Assembly: GCA_947311845.1 (NCBI GenBank)
Contig: CAMZMU010000041.1
Location: 132,467,505-132,531,504, forward strand
DNA: 64,000 nucleotides
Origin: Poa pratensis
Taxonomy: Eukaryota; Streptophyta; Magnoliopsida; Poales; Poaceae
Direction of reading: 5' to 3'
Made by a program: the position numbers and the translations under genes. Positions 57,203 through 64,000 of the stretch are shown piece after piece. Position 1 is the first letter of the stretch. Each line of letters begins with the position of its first letter. Under the pieces are notes generated by a model. The model searched no databases. It was not told the DNA's origin and was given only the letters and a program-made list of their open reading frames with translations.

Positions 57203-57605
57203 TGGCCGCGACCGCCCGTGCCTTGATCTCGTCGCACACCCACGTCCCCGTCAGGTACTTGTTGTACAGCTAGTACTCCAGATGCCCGTTGAGGAAGGCC
57301 CTGATGTTGTGCGCACGCTTGTCCACGCCGTCATCCTCAACGCCAGGCGGCAGGCCAAGGGCTAGCTCACTAGGTTGCAGGCGCCAGACCGTAGGGAGGA
57401 GGGCTAGTCGCGGACTCGCGGTCGTCGAGGGTGTCGGTCACCACCTCACCTGTCACGCCGACAGCTTGCTCGCCAGCCCAACTGCACTCGGACTGCTCGT
57501 GCTTGACGAAAACCTTGCTGCGTGGTTATTTTTGTGCGAAGCCCGACCTGTCACATGGGTCCCATCTGTCAGGAACTGTGTCAAAGTGCGATCAAACGCT
57601 TGTGG

Positions 57606-57990
57606 GATTGCTTAGACGGCTTGGAGCCTCCAAGCAGCTGGTTTAGCTTGAATGTGCCGCCTTTTTTGGCATCGTCCTCTGCTGTTGCGAATTTGTTGGC
57701 TAGATCGAGCATCTCGCCCAATGAACTTGGGGCATTACTTGCGATCATGAGCCACACTGTAGATGAGACGTCGACAGACTCTTGTAGAGAATGCAGTGCC
57801 TGAAGTTTCGACACACCTTCACATGACTTTTTTTAGTCAGTCCAACGAGCGATGAAGTCACGCATACCTTCGCCGGGTTGGATGACGCACCTCTGCAAGT
57901 TGGAGTATGTCTTTGGGCGCCTGCATGTGTCTTGGAAGTGCTGGATAAACACCTTCTGCATGCCATGGCGGAGCCTTTCTGGCTGTGGTG
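57606..57990 (-). pseudogene. Retrotransposon gag fragment
   Basis: Minus-strand pieces read FIQHFQDTCRRPKTYSNLQ, CVIQPGEGMRDFIARW and LGEMLDLANKFATAEDDAKK, across two frames. They resemble the gag domain of plant Gypsy elements. No LTR or pol is adjacent, so this is a remnant. Its left end overlaps the inverted-repeat segment boundary. Confidence 0.55.
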
Positions 57991-58729
57991 TTCTTTAGAT
58001 CGTCATGGAGCTTCATCGACAGTTCATCCTTCTTCTTCGACTACTGGATGAATGAGGCTTTTTGACCCGTTCGACACTTTCTCGTCCGCAACCAACAACG
58101 TCAAGCCGGCTCTGTGAGGAGCGGCAGAGACGGCGCGCACTCGACACGGTCTGGAGGTTGAAAACGAAGGGCATCTCGATGATCTCAATGTAGTTTTCAA
58201 TTTTTTTTGTTAAAATGTTTTGTAATGTTCGGTGTTTCTTTTAATGTGAGGTCCTTTTCGCAAATGGCAGATCAGATTAGCAGGGCAATTTCCCGCCTCA
58301 CCACTATCCACTTCATACCGAGAATGAGCCGGAAGATCTATGACAAGGTCGCCATCCACACCATTGCTTGATTGGCACGTCACTGTGCTCCCGGTTCAAA
58401 ATTCAAATTCCAACGAGCCCGTACAAGCCTAGCTGGCAGCAGCAGTGTTGGGCCTGGTTTTACGGCCCACCAGCTCTACGCCGTTCGGCTTGGTCCAAGA
58501 CGAGATCAGCCAGAAGGCCCTTAAATACCCACGCCACCTCACAGCCGCAGCGACACCACCACCTCTCTCTCCCAGTTCCGCCTCCTCGCTTCCTTCTCCT
58601 CCAAGCCCTCCACGCCACCACCGCCTCCTACAGGTCTCCCTCCCCTCCTCCGCCGTCTCCGCTCGTGTGTCCTGGTACTCGTGCCTAACATCTCCTCCTC
58701 TGACGCAGGCGCGCGCGCACGCGGCCGGG
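57991..58729 (+). promoter_or_regulatory. Upstream region of DMC1 copy
   Basis: The left half has no recognised gene. The right half (about 58370-58729) is GC-rich with CTTAAATACC (about 58519), a TATA-like site in the range expected for a transcription start near 58550. A C/T-rich leader follows, and a possible 5' UTR intron ends at TCTGACGCAG (58699-58708). These sites are by position only. Confidence 0.4.
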
Positions 58730-61700
58730 ATGGCGCCGTCGAAGCAGTACGACGAGGGCGGGCAGATGCAGCTCATGGAGCCCGACCGGGTCGAGGAGGA
58801 GGTGGAGTGCTTCGAGTCCATCGGCAAGCGTACGTTCCCCACCTCCTACCCCGCCCCTCCGGCCCTGCCCAACCCCTCCGATTTCGTCTCCCATGCTCAC
58901 ATGCTGCGTTTACTTGCTTGTTCGTTCTGCGCGCGCGTCGCGCGCGCGCTTGTCGGGGTTGGTAATATTGCGCGCGTTCCGGTTGCTTCCGCTTCTGGGA
59001 TCGTGCGTTTCGGTAGCGGTTTCGTGCTATTTCATGGTGAATCTGATGCGGGGTTGGCCTCCGTATGCGCTTGGTTGTGTTGTGTGCGCCTGCGCCGTGC
59101 AGCGCGTGGCTGTGTTGGTTAGTTTTGGTTTTCTCAATCTCGTGCGTTCCGTGGCTAAACTAGCGCGCTTAGGGTTTAGGTAGCATAATTTGTGCGGGTT
59201 TTCTCACCCCCGCACTTATTTCTCTCCAGCGGCTAGTTGGTAGTAGTAATCGGTGGATGGTGCCGCTTTTTCTCATCGGGTTGGTCAGAATTTAGCCCCA
59301 TTTTGAGCTCTTATGCGTTCAATCCGACTCAGTGATAACTGATCTGTGGAACCCTGTTGAATTCGTAACTAAGTAGTTCAAGCGCTTGGGTTCTGTGTGG
59401 ATATTTGAACTGATCATAGATGTGTTTTCGTGCACTTCGAGCCGTATGGTTTATGCCTGTGTTCCTCATCAGTCCACAATTCCTGGTGTCTTCCGCGAGT
59501 TTTAGCAACTTCCAGCGCGGTGTAATCCATGCTTCTCGTTTGGTTCCGTGATCCAGTCGGCCCTTCGTGCACTTTGTTTGCTGCCATAAATTTGAATCCT
59601 GAGCGACCTTCCTTGTAAGTCTGTAACTAATAACTTGTCCAAACAGTGATCTCGCAGGGAATAAACGCTGGAGATGTGAAGAAGCTGCAGGATGCGGGGA
59701 TCTACACTTGCAATGGCCCCATGATGCAGACGAAGAAGGTCCCAATCTCGTCAGCCTTAATCTGCATTCATTCTCCCTAGATATTTTAGTTGCATACTGA
59801 AGTTGATTCCTGGTGCATGACGCATCTTTGCTTTCTGTTGTTCCATTTATTCAACACACAACTGATGTTGTTTCTATGTATGGATTCATCTCGCAGAGCC
59901 TTACAGGGATCAAGGGCTTGTCTGAAGCAAAGGTTGATAAGATCTGCGAGGCTGCTGAAAAACTTCTGGTATATTCAGTTATTCTTTTTTGCATTGATTC
60001 TGGTTCTGAAACTTCTGTGCCATCAGTTCTGTTCTGTGTGAAACTGTCTTCTGACATCTGTATGCAATTTGGTTTTCAGACTCAGGGTTTCATGACAGGA
60101 AGTGATCTCCTCATTAAGGTAAGGAAGTAGGAGCTAAGATACTGATGATGACGGATGAGCATACAGTTTAGGGCTGTTTTCTCAGTATTGCTACTATGCT
60201 AAACTGACTGTAAATAATAGTTTGTTTCGTGAATATGCTTGAGTGCTTTCATTACTGCACGTGTCCTTTAGGCTGTTTGATTTACTTGTGCTTATTTTGA
60301 AGCGAAAGTCTGTTGTTCGGATTACCACCGGGATCCAAGCGCTTGATGAGTTGCTTGGAGGTAACATATGTCGTCCTTGATTCTGTTCTGATTATTCCTG
60401 ATGTTCTGCTCTAAACTATTCACATATTTCCATAATTTGAAGGAGGGATTGAAACACTCTGTATCACAGAGGCATTTGGAGAGTTCCGTGAGTAAATGTT
60501 CTGGTTACCTTTTTGTCTTTCTGAATTTTTTGTAAGGAGCACCTAGTAATTGTATCATTGAAATGTATGATGTGTGGCCATATTTGGCAATAGATGTAGC
60601 TAGTCCTAGTAGTTTTGTTAGTACATACTGGTAACAGCCTGACAAGGTTCGTTCACCTCCTTTTCTATTGTCTAGCCTTTTAGGGTATTGATGGCAGTGC
60701 ATACAGCAACTCCTAAGCATGCTTCATGTTCTGTTAACATTGAATACGTGTCACTTATACATGCCAAAATTCAAAGACATCCACATTAATATTATTATCA
60801 CTATTCCCCGATGCAAGACTGATATCATGCAACATACACATGCTCTTACTAATTCATGAGAACAGTTGTAATGTTGACTTCCAATGCACGTTTGTTACTC
60901 AATTTCTCAATTCAGTTCCAACTTTCTAACATTCATCTCTCCCTATATTTACTTGGTCTTGCAGGTCAGGAAAGACCCAGTTGGCTCATACTCTATGTGT
61001 CTCCACTCAGGTAAATTTCCCACGTCGGAGTTTGTCAATGGAACCTTACTAGTACAATAGGAGGGATTTGTAACTTCCTGTGTTTAATTAATGAACCACA
61101 GCTTCCACTCCACATGCATGGTGGGAATGGAAAGGTTGCCTACATTGACACTGAGGGAACATTGTATCCTTTGAATTTCCTGAGTAATACCTCTAACTGA
61201 TTTGCTCATTGAATTTACTTACATTCATGTATTTCTACAAACTGTTCCCTTAACGGAGTTTTCAGCCGCCCTGAACGCATCGTGCCAATTGCTGAGAGAT
61301 TTGGGATGGATGCCAATGCTGTTCTTGACAACGTATGGCTCATGTCATGTCTCTTTATCTATTTAAGAACGAATAGATCAAGATCTTTGTTTAACCCGGG
61401 TTCTTTCTGGTTTAGATCATATATGCTCGCGCATACACCTATGAGCACCAATACAACTTGCTTCTGGGCCTTGCTGCCAAGATTGCTGAAGAGCCTTTCA
61501 GGCTTCTGGTAGGCATGCCCTTGCTGCCCATTCTATAACTTGATACTCCCTCCGTTCCAATTTAATTGATTTGCTATCCACTAAATGTGGATGTATCTAG
61601 ACACGTTACATATATAGATACATCCATATGTTGTACATAACAAGTCAATTAAATTAGAACGGAGGGAGTAGATCTGAACTGTGCTTATGTATTTTTATTT

Positions 61701-61916
61701 TACTTGGAAATTGGAAATGATAGATTGTGGATTCTGTGATTGCGCTATTCCGTGTTGATTTCAGTGGTAGTGGTGAACTTGCGGAACGTCAGGTATTCTA
61801 CTTTAGGTACCTAACTATGTCAAAAGATCAAGCAACTCATGAGATAATCAAATACTTCCATTTTATATACTTGCTTAAGTGTATGTTCTCTGGAACTGCA
61901 GCAAACACTGGCTAGG
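58730..61916 (+). pseudogene. DMC1: Meiotic recombinase DMC1, 3'-truncated copy
   Basis: DMC1 is the RecA/RAD51-family strand-exchange protein of meiosis. Eleven exons follow the plant DMC1 pattern: 58730-58829, 59647-59738, 59897-59968, 60080-60118, 60303-60360, 60443-60487, 60965-61010, 61102-61163, 61266-61332, 61416-61508, 61724-61792. They start [11 protein letters not shown] and include the helix-hairpin-helix [16 protein letters not shown] and the Walker A region [21 protein letters not shown] and Walker B LLIVDSVIALF follow. Exon 6 is one base short at its donor (TTCCGTGAGT), shifting the frame if GT is used. Exon 12 matches for about four codons (61902-61913), then a stop follows and the last third (roughly 120 residues) is missing. 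Substitutions at conserved positions (for example CNGPMMQT) fit loss of constraint. Confidence 0.88.
61544..61670. mobile_element. Stowaway MITE in DMC1 intron 10
   Basis: TA-flanked 123 bp element with nearly identical 24 bp ends. The left begins CTCCCTCCGTTCCAATTTAA and the right, inverted, CTCCCTCCGTTCTAATTTAA. The interior repeats TGTATCTA/TAGATACA symmetrically, so it can fold. It lies well away from the splice sites (intron 61509-61723). Confidence 0.93.
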
Positions 61917-62151
61917 TTCTAGGTTCCCTATTAAATCAGAATTTGAGGTGCTTGTATCTCTGGTTGCTGCTTATTGCATAAAAGTATCTGTGTTAATGGT
62001 CCAAGTCATGTTTTCTTAAGATATTTCTAACATAATATGGCCATTCATTCCTGTATTAGCTCTGATATATATGCAAAGCACCTTTATGGTCTCAAGTACA
62101 ATCCCCTTCATTTCCTCTTTGTGTACTGTTTTATTCCTTTTGTGCTAATCT

Positions 62152-62171
62152 GTGGTTTTGTTGGGAGAGAA

Positions 62172-62213
<42 letters not shown>

Positions 62214-62725
62214 GGTAGATGCAGAGGAACCTGAACACGCTGACGTAGAGGAAGATCATGAACAAGCTAATGCAGAGGAGGCTGAGGAAGCTCATGAGGC
62301 TGAAGACGCCCATGAGGCTGAAGAGGCTCATGAGGATGATGACGATGATGAGGATGATGGCGATGTGCCAGAGCAGCAGCAGCAGCAGCAAGAGGTGAGC
62401 GTGAGCTTTTCCGTTCCCCCTTATTGGCCATTTTCCTCTTTTGTTTGAATGGTTGTGACGTCATGTGTTTCTTTTGAAGGTGCAAAATCTTATTCAAAGA
62501 CTGCAGAACAACTATGAGCAGCAGCATAGTCAACGGGAGATAGTTGCTGAATTTAGGCTGTTGCAAGCTCAGGGGCTTGGCTTTCTGTTTGCTGGCAATC
62601 TCATCAGAAACGGCCTTCAGGTCTACCAAGAGCTGCGTGCAACTGCGTCGGAGATAAGACTTGCGATCACTTGTCTTGGGGCAGTCCCCGCACCAGATCC
62701 TCCAGGGTACGATGTGTTCCCTTAG
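62152..62725 (+). CDS. Possible two-exon gene for a small acidic protein
   Basis: Model: exon 1 62152-62394 and exon 2 62480-62725, joined in phase across a GTGAGC...TTTGAAG intron, giving 162 residues. Exon 1 reads a poly-glycine tract from the 38-base G run, then degenerate EEAEEAHEAED-type repeats, an acidic run (EDDDDDEDDGD) and polyglutamine. Exon 2 encodes LIQRLQNNYEQQHSQREIVA and GFLFAGNLIRNGLQVYQELR, a plausible helical domain, ending DPPGYDVFP. The true start is uncertain because the G run sits in it. I do not recognise the family. It lies just right of where DMC1 homology stops, so it may belong to the DNA that truncated DMC1. Confidence 0.38.
62175..62212. repeat. Poly-G run, 38 bases
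   Basis: An uninterrupted homopolymer of G, extreme for plant DNA and prone to sequencing and assembly error. It could form G-quadruplex structures. Confidence 0.95.
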
Positions 62726-63231
62726 TATATACTTATAGTTAACAAAACTCGACGCTGTAGACATTCGTCTTTGGATGGAGCAAAGAAAATATAATCGTTG
62801 TCTTTCCTCCTTTGCCACCTGTTCTAGTCAAGCTGCTTCCGCCTGGATCCTAGAAAATATTTTCATGATGCTAAATTCAGAAATATATGACTCACTGATT
62901 GACTGAACTGATTTAGTTTTGTATACCTTGTTATCTTCGCTGCTCTTGTTGATGGTGCTGTCCTCACGACCCTATGTGATTTCTCAACGGTTTTGCCTTG
63001 CGTCATTGTTGCAATTCTCTGTGATTTCTATACAGTTTTGTCTTTCGTTAGTGCAGGCCTCACATTGTTGCATCGGGATGCTATTCAAAGCCGTTCTACA
63101 TTCACCGCAGCTTGTGTATTTTGTTTCTTCTGAATATGCATTATGAACAGATCAGCAATTCAATATGCGTGTTTCTTAACTTTTTAGTTTTTTTTTTTTG
63201 AAACAAAAAAGTTTGGACACGAAATGCTCAC
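62726..63231. other. Unassigned DNA between the last two gene models
   Basis: AT-rich. A small further exon of the minus-strand gene is possible at about 63085-63110 (KKQNTQAA before GTGAAT), but I cannot support it firmly. Confidence 0.3.
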
Positions 63232-64000
63232 CTGTTTTTCACCACAAGTCAGTTTATCTCGTCCCTTTTCGTCATGGCATCTTCCAGTTTGCTGCATCAT
63301 AGTAGTACATACAAACATAACAATGAGTAACCATGCGGTTGTGAAATAACCAAATCGGGCATGTGCACTCCTGATTTAACTTACCATCACTGGGCTATTT
63401 TCATCCGTCAGTACTGGCATGGTGTTATTCTCGGCAGCCGTCTTTTTTCTTTCTGGATATGCCTCTTTCAACACTTGTCTTTCCTAAGTGCAGGAAAAAA
63501 GAGTAAATCAGCAACTGAGTGCAATCTTTCACAAAAATGAGCAATGGGGGATGCAATCATAACTCACAACAATCCTTGAGCTCTCCTCCTTGCTCTGCAT
63601 TCACCTTGTTGTTAACCCTTTTTTTGCGTTGGATTGTTAACCCTTTTAACCACCTGCATTTAGTCATGGAAGCATTTCAGTTGCCACATATCCTACCTAG
63701 ACGCTACAGCTAAACTATGGGAAACCCACATTTTCAGGTTCCACATATGCTACCTAGACGCTACAGCTAAACTAAGGTACCCACATTACTGACATCAGTT
63801 TCAGTACCTTATGAGGAGCATTCCCATTGGTCTCCAACTGGTTCGTCTTTCATCTTGCCGATTTGAGGCTTGCTCGGCCAGCTGATCACCATACGGCACG
63901 TTCTCCTTGTCGTCATCGTCATGACTGACAGGCTGCAACGGTTCCACCTCAATCCGTGATCCCTGCAGCACATTCTCCTTGTCATCTTCGTCCATTCTGT
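63232..64000 (-). pseudogene. Partial minus-strand gene with KEN and DEN motifs
   Basis: Three exon-like blocks on the minus strand have good splice borders: 64000-63808 (runs off the window; donor AAG/GTACTG), 63483-63385 (acceptor TTAG, donor GTAAGT, 33 codons) and 63291-63232 (acceptor GCAG, donor GTGAGC, 20 codons). The first encodes DKENVLQGS and again DKENVPYGD, two KEN-box-like motifs. The second contains PVLTDENSPVM with a DEN-type motif. Both motif classes are known APC/C degrons of cell-cycle proteins. The first block changes frame near 63855: the reading that fits exon 2 (LETNGNAPHK) is not the one with the KEN motifs. It may be a pseudogene, have another splice, or contain a sequence error. 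Family not recognised. Confidence 0.4.

Larger units (their letters stand above)
54975..57605. mobile_element. Inverted-repeat-bounded segment carrying gene fragments
   Basis: The left end (about 54979-55035) and the inverted right end (about 57555-57603) share TGATCGCACTTTGACACAG, TTCCT and TGGGACCCAT. This makes a roughly 45 bp imperfect terminal inverted repeat. The inside holds pieces of host-type genes on the minus strand. That would fit a gene-capturing TIR element such as a Pack-MULE. No convincing target duplication was found, so the class is open. Confidence 0.45.

Noticed and set aside
62267..62818. 183-codon minus-strand ORF
   Set aside because: It reads the complement of the acidic repeats and the helical exon (poly-Ala/His/Leu); the plus-strand model with a phased intron explains the region better.

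Overview
The window is nuclear DNA from a grass of the wheat/barley tribe (Triticeae). It has intron-rich plant genes, plant splice signals (GT...AG), many TA-flanked Stowaway MITEs, a Ds-like hAT element, CACTA and Helitron elements and a 14.7 kb Ty3/Gypsy element of the Tat lineage. Only one complete protein gene of known family stands out. Most of the sequence is nested mobile DNA and gene fossils, and no bacterial-type features were seen.

Layout. 1-3125: AT-rich non-coding DNA with one clear MITE. 3126-30629: two decayed tandem units derived from the NOL9/Grc3-type polynucleotide kinase locus. Each unit fuses the NOL9 promoter to NOL9 exon 3, followed by a shared spacer and a fresh NOL9 promoter. 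Unit A is broken by a Ds-like element, two MITEs and a LINE sitting at the start codon; that LINE in turn holds a second LINE and another MITE. Unit B is broken by the Gypsy element (14388-29043, TSD TAAAC), whose gag-pol lies on the minus strand while a spliced antisense gene with its own TATA box lies on the plus strand. 30630-34094: a complete nine-exon NOL9-like gene. 34760-43360: a hAT element, AT-rich foldback DNA, a TTGTACAA minisatellite, a solo LTR, and a poly(A) retroposon carrying a MITE. 44640-45010: a third diverged copy of the NOL9-unit spacer.

46731-47165 is a small intronless gene of unknown function. 50605-54091 holds only the last three exons of a long-chain acyl-CoA synthetase, the final intron of which contains a 3.05 kb Helitron. 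54975-57605 is an inverted-repeat-bounded segment with a fasciclin-like (FLA) gene fragment, split by a CACTA element that contains an antisense 5S rRNA-like fossil. 58730-61916 is a 3'-truncated DMC1 meiotic recombinase gene with a one-base lesion at an exon-6 splice donor. After it come a 38-base G run, a possible small acidic-protein gene, and the end of a minus-strand gene with KEN/DEN-type degron motifs that runs off the right edge.

The strongest leads are the antisense spliced gene inside the retrotransposon, the layered NOL9 fossil array in which paralogous units serve as empty-site controls for several insertions, the DMC1 lesion and truncation, and the 5S-like tract inside a CACTA element. 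Exon models come from reading frame, splice signals and remembered family features. No database search was possible.
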